From assembly GCF_036345995.1 (NCBI RefSeq), contig NZ_CP107796.1, forward strand, positions 930,001-994,000: a stretch of DNA of 64,000 nucleotides, given 5' to 3'. This DNA is from Streptomyces sp. NBC_00557 (lineage in GTDB: Bacteria > Actinomycetota > Actinomycetes > Streptomycetales > Streptomycetaceae). The translations under genes were made by a program, and so were the position numbers. The notes below the pieces were generated by a model. That model was not told where the DNA came from, did no database searches, and was given only the letters and a program-made list of their open reading frames with translations. Position 1 is the stretch's first letter; each line of letters opens with the position of its first letter. Positions 51,776-61,230 of this stretch are shown here, one piece after another.

Positions 51776-52222
51776 GTGACCACGTTTACCGATGAGAACG
51801 TCCCCGGCCGGTACGGCCCGCACGCGACCACCGAGGCCGACCCGCGCCGGGTCGGCCGGGTGCGCACCGAGTACTCCCCCGCCCACGACGGCGACCCGGA
51901 CCCCGGCGAGATCGTGTGGACCTGGGTGCCGTTCGAGGAGAACGACGGCCGGGGCAAGGACCGTCCGGTGCTGGTCGTCGCCCGGGAGGCGGCCGGCACG
52001 TTCCTCGCCGTACAGCTGTCCAGCAAGCGGCACGACGGGGACCGGGAGTGGGTGGCCATCGGCAGCGGGCCGTGGGACCGGTCGGGCCGGGACTCCTGGG
52101 TGGACGTGGACCGCGTCCTGCGGCTGCACGAGGAGGGCATGCGCCGGGAGGCGTGCGCGCTGGACCGGATGCGGTTCAACCTCGTCCGGCAGCGGCTGCA
52201 CGAGCGCTACGGCTGGACCTGA
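51776..52222 (+). CDS. PemK/MazF-family protein
   Basis: 148 residues from a GTG at 51776 (an in-frame GTG at 51767 is also possible). The beta-barrel core of the PemK/MazF fold reads GEIVWTWVPFEENDGRGKDR, PVLVVAREAAGTFLAVQLSS and WVDVDRVLRLHEEGM. Family members are often mRNA-cutting toxins, but no antitoxin gene is adjacent, and this longer Streptomyces form may not be a toxin. Its 3' end overlaps the convergent PARG-like gene by 16 bp. Confidence 0.75.
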   Translation: MTTFTDENVPGRYGPHATTEADPRRVGRVRTEYSPAHDGDPDPGEIVWTWVPFEENDGRGKDRPVLVVAREAAGTFLAVQLSSKRHDGDREWVAIGSGPWDRSGRDSWVDVDRVLRLHEEGMRREACALDRMRFNLVRQRLHERYGWT

Positions 52223-53109
52223 CCGGCGTACGGCGCGCCCGCCGTGCGACCCCGCGCCTCCGGGAACGCGCGGGCGAACGCCTCCCGCACCACCGCTCCC
52301 GGTGTCCGGTCCAGCACCCCGAACACCACGTGCCCGAAGGCCCCGGCGAACCGGCCGCCGGGGCCGAGCAGCGCCCGGAACGCGCCCGCGACCTGTGCCG
52401 GGTCGTTCCGGAACACCCCGCAGCCCCAGGCGCCGAGCACCAGCCGGCCGTAGCCGTGGGCGGCGGCCGTCTCCAGCACCCGCTCGGCCCGCGCCGCGAG
52501 GGCGCCGGGCAGGCCGGCGACGCGCTCCGGTGCGGAGCGCCGTACGACGCCCGCGTTCGGGGCGGCGGCGGTGAGGAAGCCGGCGAGGTACGGCTCGGCC
52601 AGCAGCCGGCCCCGGTCGTCGCGGAAGACGGGGACGGCCGGTGAGTGGATCACCCGGTCGGTGTAGAACGGGTCGCGGTGGGCGCGGTGGTGGTCGTAGA
52701 AGGCACGGGCCGTCAGCAGGCAGGTGTGCAGCGCGGAGGCGCGGCAAAGGGCCTCCTCCTGGGCCTGGGCGCCGTTGAGATAGCCGCCGCCGGGATTGCG
52801 GGCCGAGGCGAAGTTCAGCACGGCGACCGGCGCGCCGGACAGCCGGCGGGCGGCCTCCAGGCTGCTCTCCCCGGTGACCTCGAAGACGGTCCCGGCGGCG
52901 GACCCTGCACAGGCTCCGGCGAACGCCCCGGCGCCGGATCCACCCGTTTGCCGTAGCGGCACCGGTTCCGGGCCGAAGATCCGGGTGCCGGTCCGTGCGG
53001 CCTCGGTCCACGCGGCCAGGGACACCCACCGGCCGTCCGGCGCGCGATAGCCGCCCGCCGCCACGATCTCCTCTGTCTCGGCCGCGACAGCACGCAGGCG
53101 CGCGCTCAT
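52207..53109 (-). CDS. TIGR02452/PARG-like macrodomain protein
   Basis: 300 residues from the ATG at 53109. The core VLNFASARNPGGGYLNGAQA followed by QEEALCRASAL matches the catalytic GGG-x(6-8)-QEE loop of bacterial poly(ADP-ribose) glycohydrolases; later VLGAWGCGVFRNDPAQVAGA completes the macrodomain. Such enzymes remove ADP-ribose from proteins or nucleic acids. It overlaps the PemK/MazF-like gene tail-to-tail, so the two may affect each other's expression by antisense transcription. Confidence 0.82.
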   Translation of the reverse strand: MSARLRAVAAETEEIVAAGGYRAPDGRWVSLAAWTEAARTGTRIFGPEPVPLRQTGGSGAGAFAGACAGSAAGTVFEVTGESSLEAARRLSGAPVAVLNFASARNPGGGYLNGAQAQEEALCRASALHTCLLTARAFYDHHRAHRDPFYTDRVIHSPAVPVFRDDRGRLLAEPYLAGFLTAAAPNAGVVRRSAPERVAGLPGALAARAERVLETAAAHGYGRLVLGAWGCGVFRNDPAQVAGAFRALLGPGGRFAGAFGHVVFGVLDRTPGAVVREAFARAFPEARGRTAGAPYAGQVQP

Positions 53110-53386
53110 GGCGCCACCCCCGTGGGCGCCATGGGCGCGGCCCGCGCGATCTCCCCCGTCGTGCTCATGCACGCATCCTGAGTGATGCTGGTGATGCGGT
53201 GCAACGGAGTTTCCCGCCCCCGGAACGACCGGAGAACGCCTACGGAAAGAGAGATGACCGAACCCGAACGTCCGGACGGGCACCCTTGTGCCGAGCGGCT
53301 CGAGGGTCTTGGGTGGAACGCGCGCCTGCCCGGCCCCACGTACGAACCGGGCCGGCGACATGGTGGAATCTCAGGAGGATCCCTAC

Positions 53387-54721
53387 ATGTCCGATTCACA
53401 GAGTGACGGTGGCGACTGTACGCACCACCGGAGCGCCGTCACCGAGGCCGAGGTGGAGGCCCTGGTCAGGGGCATCTGCTTCAAGACAGGACCACCGCGC
53501 GCGCTCGGTGTCGAACTGGAGTGGCTGGTCCACGAGCTGCGGATGCCGCAGCTCCCCGTGACACCCGAACGACTCGCGGCGGCGTACGCGGCGCTGCGGG
53601 CGGTGCCCCTGCGCTCGCCGCTCACCGTCGAACCCGGCGGCCAGCTGGAGCTGAGCTCGCCGCCCGCCGCCTCCCTGATGGAGTGCGTCGCCACCGTCTC
53701 CGCCGACCTGGACGCCGTACGCGCCGTCCTCGCGGAGCACGGACTCGGTCTGGTCGGCATCGGCCACGACCCCTGGCACACCCCGCGCAGGTTCCTGCGC
53801 GAGCCCCGCTACGACGCCATGGAGACCTGCCTGGACCGCACCGGTCCCGCGGGCCGGCACATGATGTGCGCCTCGGCCTCCGTGCAGGTGTGCGTGGACG
53901 CCGGCCACGAGGAGCCGGGCCCGCTCGGGCACCGGCGCCGCTGGTGGCTGGCCCATCAGCTGGGGGCGGTGCTGGTCGCCGCGTTCGCCAACTCCCCGCT
54001 GCTCGGCCACGAGCCCACGGGCTGGATGTCCACCCGGCAGCTGATGTGGATGGAGATCGGCGCCGGCCGTGCGGGTGCTCCCCCGCTGGACGGCGACCCG
54101 CGAGCCGCCTGGGCGCGGCACGTGCTGGACTCGCCGGTCATGTGCGTACGGCAGGACAGCGGGCCGTGGGAGGTGCCCGAGGGGCTCACCTTCCGGGAGT
54201 GGACCCGTTCCCGCTCGCCCCGGCCGCCCACCCGGGCGGACCTGGACTACCACCTGACCACCCTGTTCCCGCCGGTCCGGCCGCGCGGCCACCTGGAGCT
54301 GCGGATGATCGACGCGCAGCCCGGCGACGACGGCTGGATCGTGCCGCTCGCGGTGACGGCGGCGCTGTTCGACGACCCGGCGGCCGCGGAGACGGCGTAC
54401 CGGAGCGTGAAACGCCTCGCGGAGCGGGCCCTGAACCTGCCCGCCCCGCACAACCCGCTGTGGACCGACGCGGCCCGGCTCGGTCTGGCCGACCCGGAGC
54501 TGCGCGAGACCGCCGCCGTGTGCTTCGCGGCGGCGCTGGACGCCCTGCCCCGGCTCGGCGCCACCGCCGAGGTGACCGGCGCGGTGGCCGCGTACCGGGA
54601 CCGCTATGTCGCGCGGGGCCGCTGCCCGGCCGACGATCTGCTCGACGGGACGGCCGGCCGGAGGACCCCCGGGAACCGGCCCGGCCGCACCGCCCACGGG
54701 AGGAAGGACATCCGCACATGA
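53387..54721 (+). CDS. egtA: ergothioneine pathway glutamate-cysteine ligase EgtA
   Basis: 444 residues. It makes gamma-glutamylcysteine, the sulfur donor for ergothioneine in the EgtB route. The glutamate-cysteine ligase family shows GVELEWLVHELRMPQLPV, GGQLELSSPPAASLMECVAT and MCASASVQVCVDAG. CAGGAGG lies 8 bases before the ATG at 53387, which decides the start over an ATG at 53360. It is the first gene of egtABCD; its stop overlaps egtB by ATGA. Confidence 0.9.
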   Translation: MSDSQSDGGDCTHHRSAVTEAEVEALVRGICFKTGPPRALGVELEWLVHELRMPQLPVTPERLAAAYAALRAVPLRSPLTVEPGGQLELSSPPAASLMECVATVSADLDAVRAVLAEHGLGLVGIGHDPWHTPRRFLREPRYDAMETCLDRTGPAGRHMMCASASVQVCVDAGHEEPGPLGHRRRWWLAHQLGAVLVAAFANSPLLGHEPTGWMSTRQLMWMEIGAGRAGAPPLDGDPRAAWARHVLDSPVMCVRQDSGPWEVPEGLTFREWTRSRSPRPPTRADLDYHLTTLFPPVRPRGHLELRMIDAQPGDDGWIVPLAVTAALFDDPAAAETAYRSVKRLAERALNLPAPHNPLWTDAARLGLADPELRETAAVCFAAALDALPRLGATAEVTGAVAAYRDRYVARGRCPADDLLDGTAGRRTPGNRPGRTAHGRKDIRT

Positions 54722-56055
54722 CCGGCCCCGAGACCGACACCGCGACGACCGAGGCGGACAGCGAGACGCTGCGCGAACGGGTGCTGGCCTCCCTGACCGC
54801 CGCCCGTGACCGCACCACGCTGCTGACCACCTGCGTCGAGGAACCCGACCTGACCGCACAGCACTCGCCGCTGATGTCCCCGCTGGTGTGGGACCTCGCG
54901 CACATCGGCAACCAGGAGGAGCTGTGGCTGCTGCGGACGGTCGGCGGCCGTGACCCCATGCGGCCCGAGATCGACACCCTGTACGACGCGTTCGAGCACC
55001 CGCGCGCCGAGCGGCCCTCGCTGCCGCTGCTGCCGCCCGGCGAGGCCCGGCACTACGCCGCCGAGGTGCGCGGCCGGGTCATGGACCTGCTGGAGAAGGC
55101 GGACTTCCACGGCACCCGGCTGACCGAGGCCGGATTCGCGTTCGGGATGATCGCCCAGCACGAACAGCAGCACGACGAGACGATGCTGATCACCCATCAG
55201 CTCCGCAAGGGCCCGCAGGCCCTGACCGCACCGGACCCGGCACCGGCCCCGCTGTTCACCGGTCCGGCCGAAGTCCTGGTGCCCGGCGGCCCGTTCACCA
55301 TGGGCACCGCCACCGAGCCGTGGGCGCTGGACAACGAACGCCCGGCGCACGTCCGGGAGGTGGCCCCGTTCTGGATCGACACCACGCCGGTGACGAACGG
55401 GGCGTACCAGGCGTTCATCGAGGACGGCGGCTACGACACCGAGCGCTGGTGGACGCCGGAGGGCTGGGCGCACATCAAGCAGCACGCGATCACCGCGCCG
55501 CTGTTCTGGCGGCGGGACGGCGACCGCTGGCTGCGGCGCCGCTTCGGGATCACCGAGGCGGTCCCGCCGGACGAGCCGGTGCTGCACGTGTGCTGGTACG
55601 AGGCCGACGCCTACGCCCGCTGGGCCGGGCGCCGGCTGCCCACCGAGGCGGAGTGGGAGAAGGCCGCCCGGCACGACCCGGCCACCGGCCGCTCCATGCG
55701 CTACCCGTGGGGCGACGCCGACCCGGCGCCGGAGCACGCCAACCTGGGCCAGCGGCACCTCAGGCCGGCGCCCGCCGGCAGCTACCCCGCCGGCGAGTCC
55801 CCGCTCGGCGTACGGCAGTTGATCGGGGACGTGTGGGAGTGGACGGCGAGCGACTTCCTGCCGTACCCGGGCTTCCGGGCCTTCCCGTACAAGGAGTACT
55901 CGGAGGTGTTCTTCGGGCCCGAGTACAAGGTGCTGCGCGGCGGCTCGTTCGCCGTGGACCCGGTGGCCTGCCGGGGCACGTTCCGCAACTGGGACTACCC
56001 GATCCGGCGGCAGATCTTCTCCGGGTTCCGCACCGCCCGCTCGGAGGCCGTCTGA
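54718..56055 (+). CDS. egtB: hercynylcysteine sulfoxide synthase EgtB
   Basis: 445 residues. An iron enzyme that couples hercynine with gamma-glutamylcysteine and oxygen. The N-terminal DinB-like domain has WDLAHIGNQEELW and the iron motif HEQQHDETM (HxxxHxE). The C-terminal formylglycine-generating-enzyme-like domain has GGPFTMGT, RRLPTEAEWEKAARHD, GDVWEWTASDFLPYPGF and the ending VLRGGSFAV. It is coupled to egtA and egtC by overlapping stop/start codons. Confidence 0.93.
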   Translation: MTGPETDTATTEADSETLRERVLASLTAARDRTTLLTTCVEEPDLTAQHSPLMSPLVWDLAHIGNQEELWLLRTVGGRDPMRPEIDTLYDAFEHPRAERPSLPLLPPGEARHYAAEVRGRVMDLLEKADFHGTRLTEAGFAFGMIAQHEQQHDETMLITHQLRKGPQALTAPDPAPAPLFTGPAEVLVPGGPFTMGTATEPWALDNERPAHVREVAPFWIDTTPVTNGAYQAFIEDGGYDTERWWTPEGWAHIKQHAITAPLFWRRDGDRWLRRRFGITEAVPPDEPVLHVCWYEADAYARWAGRRLPTEAEWEKAARHDPATGRSMRYPWGDADPAPEHANLGQRHLRPAPAGSYPAGESPLGVRQLIGDVWEWTASDFLPYPGFRAFPYKEYSEVFFGPEYKVLRGGSFAVDPVACRGTFRNWDYPIRRQIFSGFRTARSEAV

Positions 56056-56870
56056 TGTGCCGTCACCTGGCATACCTGGGGCCCGAGGTGCCACTCGGGC
56101 AGGTCCTGACCGAGCCAGAGCACAGCCTGCTGCGCCAGTCGTGGGCGCCCCGGCGGCAGCGCTACGGCACCGTCAACGCCGACGGGTTCGGGGTCGGCTG
56201 GTACGCCCCCGACGACCCGGTCCCGGCCCGCTACCGGCGGGCCGGGCCGATCTGGGCGGACCTGTCCTTCGCCGACCTGGCCCGGGTGGTGCGCTCCGGC
56301 GCCGTGCTGGCCGCCGTACGGGACGCGACGCTCGCGGGCGCGGACGCCGAGGCCGCCGCGGCGCCCTTCGCCTCGGGCCGGTGGCTGTTCAGCCACAACG
56401 GCGCCCTCGCGGGCTGGCCGGACTCGGTGGCCCCGCTGGTGTCCCTGCTGCCTCCGGTCGACCTGCTGTCGCTGCAGGCCCGCACCGACTCGGCGTTCGT
56501 CTGGGCCCTGGTGCTGCACCGGCTGCGCCGCGGCGACGACCTCGGGGAAGCCCTCGGCGAAACGGTTCGCCAACTGGCCGGGGCCGCCCCGGCCTCACGG
56601 CTCAACCTGCTGCTGACGGACGGCGCGACGATCGCCGCCACCGCCTGGGGCGACACGCTCTGGTACCGCACGGAGCCCGGCCGGAGCACGGTCGTCGCCT
56701 CCGAGCCCTACGACGACGACCCGCTCTGGCAGGAGGTCCCCGACCGCACCGTCCTCACCGCGAGCCGCGCCGGCGTGCTGCTCGCACCGCTGGAGGATCC
56801 GGCGTCCTCCCCCACTCTCGACTCCGCTCGAGCGGTGACGCCCCCATCATCGAAGGAGCCCTGTACGTGA
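56055..56870 (+). CDS. egtC: gamma-glutamyl-hercynylcysteine sulfoxide hydrolase EgtC
   Basis: 271 residues. A class II glutamine-amidotransferase-like hydrolase that removes the glutamyl group. The N-terminal MCRHLAYLGPEVPL provides the catalytic Cys2 after Met removal; other conserved parts are NADGFGVGWYAP and LFSHNGALAGWPDSV. The TGATG overlap with egtB and the GTGA overlap with egtD indicate a tightly coupled operon. Confidence 0.93.
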   Translation: MCRHLAYLGPEVPLGQVLTEPEHSLLRQSWAPRRQRYGTVNADGFGVGWYAPDDPVPARYRRAGPIWADLSFADLARVVRSGAVLAAVRDATLAGADAEAAAAPFASGRWLFSHNGALAGWPDSVAPLVSLLPPVDLLSLQARTDSAFVWALVLHRLRRGDDLGEALGETVRQLAGAAPASRLNLLLTDGATIAATAWGDTLWYRTEPGRSTVVASEPYDDDPLWQEVPDRTVLTASRAGVLLAPLEDPASSPTLDSARAVTPPSSKEPCT

Positions 56871-57826
56871 GCCCCCTGCACGTCACCCGCACACTCCCCG
56901 AGGACGCGACGGACGCCGCACTGCGCGCCGACGTCCTGGCCGGCCTCACCGCCCAGCCCAAGTGGCTGCCGCCCAAGTGGTTCTACGACGCCCGCGGCAG
57001 CGAGCTGTTCGAGCAGATCACCGAGCTGCCCGAGTACTACCCCACCCGCGCCGAGCGGGAGATCCTCGCCGGCCGGTCCGGCGAGATCGCCGCGGCGAGC
57101 GGCGCCCGCACGCTGATCGAACTCGGCTCGGGCTCCTCGGAGAAGACCCGCTTCCTCCTCGACGCGCTCGCGCCCGCGGCGTACGTCCCGGTCGACGTCA
57201 GCGAGAGCGCCCTCACCCAGGCCGGCAAGGCGCTCGTCGCGGAACGCCCGGACCTGGAGGTGCACGCGCTGATCGCCGACTTCACCGCCCCGCTGGCCCT
57301 GCCCGCGACCCCCGGACCCCGGCTGCTGGCCTTCCTCGGCGGCACGATCGGCAACCTGCTGCCCGCCGAACGCGCCGGGTTCCTCGCCTCCGTCCGGTCG
57401 CTGCTCGCACCCGGCGACGGGCTGCTGCTCGGCACGGACCTGGTCAAGGACGCGCGGGTGCTGGTCAGGGCATACGACGACGCGGCCGGGGTGACGGCGG
57501 AGTTCAACAAGAACGTGCTGGCCGTGATCGACCGGGAGCTGGGCGCCGACTTCGATCCGGACGCCTTCGACCATGTGGCCCTCTGGGACGCCGAGCGCGA
57601 GTGGATCGAGATGCGGCTGCGCTCCCGCATCGCGCAGACCGTGAAGGTGCCCGCGCTGGATCTGGCCGTGGACTTCGCGGCCGGCGAGGAACTGCGCACC
57701 GAGGTGTCGGCGAAGTTCCGCAAGGAGGGCGTGTCCGCGGAACTGTCCGTCGCTGGGCTCGAGTTGACCCACTGGTGGACGGACGCGCAGGGGCGCTTCG
57801 CGCTGTCGCTGAGCGTGGTGCGGTGA
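56867..57826 (+). CDS. egtD: L-histidine N-alpha-methyltransferase EgtD
   Basis: 319 residues from a GTG. It trimethylates histidine to hercynine with SAM, the first step of ergothioneine synthesis. Conserved parts are WFYDARGSELFEQITELPEY, the SAM loop LIELGSGSSEKTRFLLDAL, AFLGGTIGNLLP and LLGTDLVKD. The final lyase gene egtE is not in this cluster, as is common when it is encoded elsewhere. Convergent with the solute-binding lipoprotein gene. Confidence 0.94.
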   Translation: MSPLHVTRTLPEDATDAALRADVLAGLTAQPKWLPPKWFYDARGSELFEQITELPEYYPTRAEREILAGRSGEIAAASGARTLIELGSGSSEKTRFLLDALAPAAYVPVDVSESALTQAGKALVAERPDLEVHALIADFTAPLALPATPGPRLLAFLGGTIGNLLPAERAGFLASVRSLLAPGDGLLLGTDLVKDARVLVRAYDDAAGVTAEFNKNVLAVIDRELGADFDPDAFDHVALWDAEREWIEMRLRSRIAQTVKVPALDLAVDFAAGEELRTEVSAKFRKEGVSAELSVAGLELTHWWTDAQGRFALSLSVVR

Positions 57827-57839
57827 CCCGGACGCCGGC

Positions 57840-59093
57840 TCAGACGTCCGGCGCGAGTTCCCCGGTGATCTTCGCGGAGGCCCGGCGGGCCTCTGTCGCC
57901 GGGTCCGCGCCCTGGAGCACCCGGGTCATGTACTCCTTGATCGGGTTGTCGGCCTCGACGTCGGCCCACTGAGGGGTGCTGGGGGTCGCCCGGCCCTGAG
58001 CCGCGCCCGCGGCCATGGCGGCGACCCCCTCCTCTCCCGCGACCGCGCCCGCCAGCGTGGTCTTGTTGGGCACGTAGTTCATGGTGCGGGCGAGTTCGGT
58101 GTCCCACTTGGCGCCGACGAGGGCTCCGACGACGGCGGTCGCGGCGAACTGGTCCTTGGTGGCGGCCGGGACGACGAGGTCGGAGCCGCCGGTGAACACG
58201 GTGCCGGGCCGTGCGGCGGTCTTGCCCGGCACCGGGAAGTAGCCGAGCCTGCCCTTCAGGTCCGGGTTCTGCCGCACGATCGTCTGGGCGAGCCCGGGGA
58301 CGGCGATGATCTGGGCCACCTTGCCGGCCGCGAACACCCCGGCCTGGGGCGGGTGTTCCTCGTCGGCCCCGACCGGGCCCCGGCCCAGCGCCTGCAGCCG
58401 CCGGTAGAAGTCCATGCCGCGCAGCGCGGCCGGGCTGTCGAGGGCGCCCTGCCACCGGTGGTCCTCGCGCCGCGCGAGGTCGCCGCCCTCGTCCCAGATG
58501 AACCCCGACAGGGTGTACCAGTCCTGACCGGCGAGGTAGATGCCCTGGTCGCCGCCCGAGTTCAGCTTCCCGGTGTCGGCGAGCCACTCTTCGCGGGTCC
58601 GTGGCGGGCGGGTGATGCCGGCCCGCTCGAACAGGTCCTTTCGGTAGATGACGACGCGGTTGGCCGCGTACCAGGGGATGCCGTACTGCCCGTCGGCGTC
58701 CCTGCCGGGGCCGGCGAGGGCGGGCAGCCACGTGTCCTTGCCCCAGTCGCGCATCGACTCCAGGGTGAGGTCGGCGAGCTTGCCGCCGTCGGCGTACAGC
58801 GGCACCTGGGTGTTGCCGACCTCGATGACGTCGGGCGCGTGGCCGGAGCGGTCCTCGAGCACGGCGCGGACCTTGTCGACGATGCCGGTCCACTGCTGGA
58901 TGCGGATGTCCAGGCGCAGGTCCTTGTGGGTGCGTTCGAAGTCGGCGGTGAAGCGCCTGAGGAAGTCCGCGGAGGCGCTGTCCTTCATGAGCCACACGGT
59001 CACGGTCTTCCGCTCGTGCCCGCCGGGGAGCATCCCGCAGGCGCTCAGGAGGGAACAGGCGACACACACCAGGGCGATCAGACGACGTCTCAC
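57840..59093 (-). CDS. sugar ABC transporter solute-binding lipoprotein
   Basis: 417 residues from a GTG at 59093. The signal peptide ends in a lipobox (SLLSAC, lipid Cys at 19). The mature part is a family 1 extracellular binding protein: TVTVWLMKDSASADFLRRF, GIPWYAANRVVIYRKDLF and LSGFIWDEGGDLARREDHRW. No permease or ATPase gene is adjacent, so this may be an orphan component serving the multiplex MsiK ATPase system. A DasR-like box ~100 bp upstream suggests an amino-sugar link. Confidence 0.85.
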   Translation of the reverse strand: MRRRLIALVCVACSLLSACGMLPGGHERKTVTVWLMKDSASADFLRRFTADFERTHKDLRLDIRIQQWTGIVDKVRAVLEDRSGHAPDVIEVGNTQVPLYADGGKLADLTLESMRDWGKDTWLPALAGPGRDADGQYGIPWYAANRVVIYRKDLFERAGITRPPRTREEWLADTGKLNSGGDQGIYLAGQDWYTLSGFIWDEGGDLARREDHRWQGALDSPAALRGMDFYRRLQALGRGPVGADEEHPPQAGVFAAGKVAQIIAVPGLAQTIVRQNPDLKGRLGYFPVPGKTAARPGTVFTGGSDLVVPAATKDQFAATAVVGALVGAKWDTELARTMNYVPNKTTLAGAVAGEEGVAAMAAGAAQGRATPSTPQWADVEADNPIKEYMTRVLQGADPATEARRASAKITGELAPDV

Positions 59094-59192
59094 GAGGGGT
59101 CCGTCCTTGTTCTGTCTGGCAGGCGAGTGCGGACAGGCGTGGGGGCCCGACGTGGGGGACGAGCGGCGCCGCTCGTACGGGTGTGCTGGATT

Positions 59193-59206
59193 TTGGTATG
59201 GACCAA
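59193..59206. promoter_or_regulatory. DasR-like operator (dre) upstream of the binding-protein gene
   Basis: TTGGTATGGACCAA, arms TTGGT/ACCAA. It matches most positions of the known DasR box core TGGTCTAGACCA (10 of 12). It lies 100-113 bp upstream of the lipoprotein start, and divergently 111 bp before dodecin. Confidence 0.5.
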
Positions 59207-59316
59207 TGCGGAGGGTCAAGGGGGCCGAGGGCTACCCGCGTAGGCGCCGGACACCGTGCGGGCGGGCCGGGGATGGGGCACGGTGGAGTACGGCGTGACA
59301 CGAGAGGAGCACCCTC

Positions 59317-59532
59317 ATGACGAACCACACCTACCGGGTCACCGAGATCGTCGGCACGTCGCACGAGGGCATCGACCAGGCCATCCGCAACGGCATCGCG
59401 CGCGCCGACCAGACCCTGCGCAACCTCGACTGGTTCGAGGTGACGGAGGTTCGCGGGCAGATCGAGAACGGGCGGATCGAGCACTACCAGGTGGGGCTGA
59501 AGGTGGGCTTCCGCATCGAGGACGCGGACTGA
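59317..59532 (+). CDS. dodecin
   Basis: 71 residues. Dodecins form dodecameric shells that bind flavins or CoA. The whole family pattern is present: YRVTEIVGTSHEGIDQAIRN, the flavin-stacking Trp in LRNLDWFEVTEVRGQIENG and YQVGLKVGFRIED. GAGAGGAG precedes the ATG. Confidence 0.93.
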   Translation: MTNHTYRVTEIVGTSHEGIDQAIRNGIARADQTLRNLDWFEVTEVRGQIENGRIEHYQVGLKVGFRIEDAD

Positions 59533-59545
59533 CCGCCTCCCGGCG

Positions 59546-60037
59546 TCAGGTGCGGCCCTCTCGCTCCTGAGCCTCCTGAAGCGCCGCGGACTTCGCGGCC
59601 CAGCGGGCACGTACGACGGTGAACCCGGCGCGCTCGGCGTCGTCGCAGACCATCTCGTCGTCGTCCACGAGGACACGGATCTCGCGGTCCTCGGCGAGCC
59701 GGCGCAGGATCTCCAGCTTGGTGAACCGGGCGGGCCTGCGGTCGGCGTTGCTCCGCATGTACACGCGTCCCTCGGGCAGCCCATGGGCCGCGAGCCAGTC
59801 CAGTGTGTCGCGCCGCCACCGCTCGGGGCGGCCGGTGAGATACACCACCTCGCACTCCCGGGCGCTGTCCAGGGCCAGCGCGACGCCCTCGGCGAGGGGC
59901 GGATCCGCGGGCGCCGCCGCGAAGAAGGCGGCCCAGTTCTTCGGCCTCGACTCCAGGAAGTGCTGCCGGTGGGCGGTGTCGGCCAGGGTGTTGTCGAGGT
60001 CGAACACGGCGAGCGGACGCCGGGTGCTGTCGGTCAC
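59546..60037 (-). CDS. HAD-family phosphatase (polynucleotide kinase phosphatase-like)
   Basis: 163 residues from a GTG at 60037. HAD motif I is VFDLDNTLADTAHRQHFL, motif II VVYLTGRPERWRRDTLDWL, and motif IV VLVDDDEMVCDDAERAGF. It resembles the 3'-phosphatase domain of phage-type polynucleotide kinase, though no kinase domain is attached. Convergent with dodecin, 13 bp apart. Confidence 0.82.
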   Translation of the reverse strand: MTDSTRRPLAVFDLDNTLADTAHRQHFLESRPKNWAAFFAAAPADPPLAEGVALALDSARECEVVYLTGRPERWRRDTLDWLAAHGLPEGRVYMRSNADRRPARFTKLEILRRLAEDREIRVLVDDDEMVCDDAERAGFTVVRARWAAKSAALQEAQEREGRT

Positions 60038-60102
60038 CGGACCACCTTAGCCAGGCGCCGGCAAGCCAGGAATTCCCCTCTCGTCAGAGCGTTGAACAAT
60101 GG

Positions 60103-61230
60103 GTGAGCAGCACACTGATCGCCCGGACCCGGTTCTCCGTCCTCGACCGCTCCCGCATCCGGGAGGGGCGTCCGCCCGGCGAGGCGCTGCGGGACACCGT
60201 CGCGCTGGCGCGGGAGGCGGAGGCGCTCGGCTACCACCGGTTCTGGGTCTCCGAGCACCACGGGGTGCCCGGCGTCGCCGGTTCCGCGCCGACCGTGCTG
60301 GCCGCCGCGGTGGCCTCGGCCACCCGGACGATCCGGGTCGGCACCGGCGGTGTCATGCTCCCCAACCACCAACCGCTCGTCGTCGCCGAGCAGTTCGGCG
60401 TCCTGGAGTCGCTGTTCCCCGGCCGGATCGACATGGGGCTCGGGCGGTCCGTCGGCTTCACCGACGGAGTGCGCAAGGCCCTCGGCCGGGACAAGGAGGC
60501 CGCCGGAGACTTCGGGACGCAGCTGGGCGAGCTGCTGGCCTGGTTCGAGGGCGGCTCGCCGGCCGGGGTGCACGCCCGCCCCTCCGAAGGCCTGCGGATC
60601 CCGCCGTTCGTGCTGGCCATGGGCGAGGGCGCACGGATGGCGGCGCATGCCGGGCTGCCGATGGTGATCGGCGATCTGCGCGCCCGCGAGCGGATGCTGC
60701 GCGGCATCGACCAGTACCGCGCGCTGTTCCGCCCCTCCCCGTGGGCGGCCGAGCCGTACGTCGTGATCTCGGGCACGGTCGCGGTCGCCGGCACCGAGGC
60801 GGAGGCGCGGCGGCTGCTGGTCCCGGAGGCCTGGTCGATGGCGTACTCCCGCACCCACGGCGCCTTCCCGCCGCTCGCGCCGGCCGAGGAGATCGAGGCC
60901 CGGCCGATGACCGCGAAGGAGCGCGACCTGTACACCTCGCACCTCGCCGGGCACATCGCGGGCACCGGGGAGCAGGTGGCGCACGAGCTGGAGACGGTGC
61001 TGAAGGAGACCGGCGCCGACGAGGTCCTCGTCACCACCAGCTCCTACGACCGTACGGCCCTGCTGGACTCCTTCCGGCGGCTCGCCGCGCTCTTCGCACC
61101 CGGCCACCGAACAGACCCCGAGATGCGAACCCTGTCGCGCACGGGGAACCTGGGAGGGGAAGCCTCAAGCGACGAGGAGGGCTGCCATGTCCTTCATGGA
61201 CAGGATCAAGGGCATGCTCAAGGGCCATGA
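60103..61230 (+). CDS. LLM-class flavin-dependent oxidoreductase
   Basis: 375 residues from a GTG at 60103. The luciferase-like TIM barrel has [58 protein letters not shown] and [16 protein letters not shown]. Such enzymes use FMN or F420. The last ~25 residues are not family-like, and the gene runs 44 bp into the following antitoxin gene, so the C-terminal extension may be recent. Confidence 0.85.
   Translation: MSSTLIARTRFSVLDRSRIREGRPPGEALRDTVALAREAEALGYHRFWVSEHHGVPGVAGSAPTVLAAAVASATRTIRVGTGGVMLPNHQPLVVAEQFGVLESLFPGRIDMGLGRSVGFTDGVRKALGRDKEAAGDFGTQLGELLAWFEGGSPAGVHARPSEGLRIPPFVLAMGEGARMAAHAGLPMVIGDLRARERMLRGIDQYRALFRPSPWAAEPYVVISGTVAVAGTEAEARRLLVPEAWSMAYSRTHGAFPPLAPAEEIEARPMTAKERDLYTSHLAGHIAGTGEQVAHELETVLKETGADEVLVTTSSYDRTALLDSFRRLAALFAPGHRTDPEMRTLSRTGNLGGEASSDEEGCHVLHGQDQGHAQGP

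Noticed and set aside
51776..52222. Complete toxin-antitoxin module
   Set aside because: No antitoxin-like small gene overlaps or precedes the PemK/MazF-like gene.
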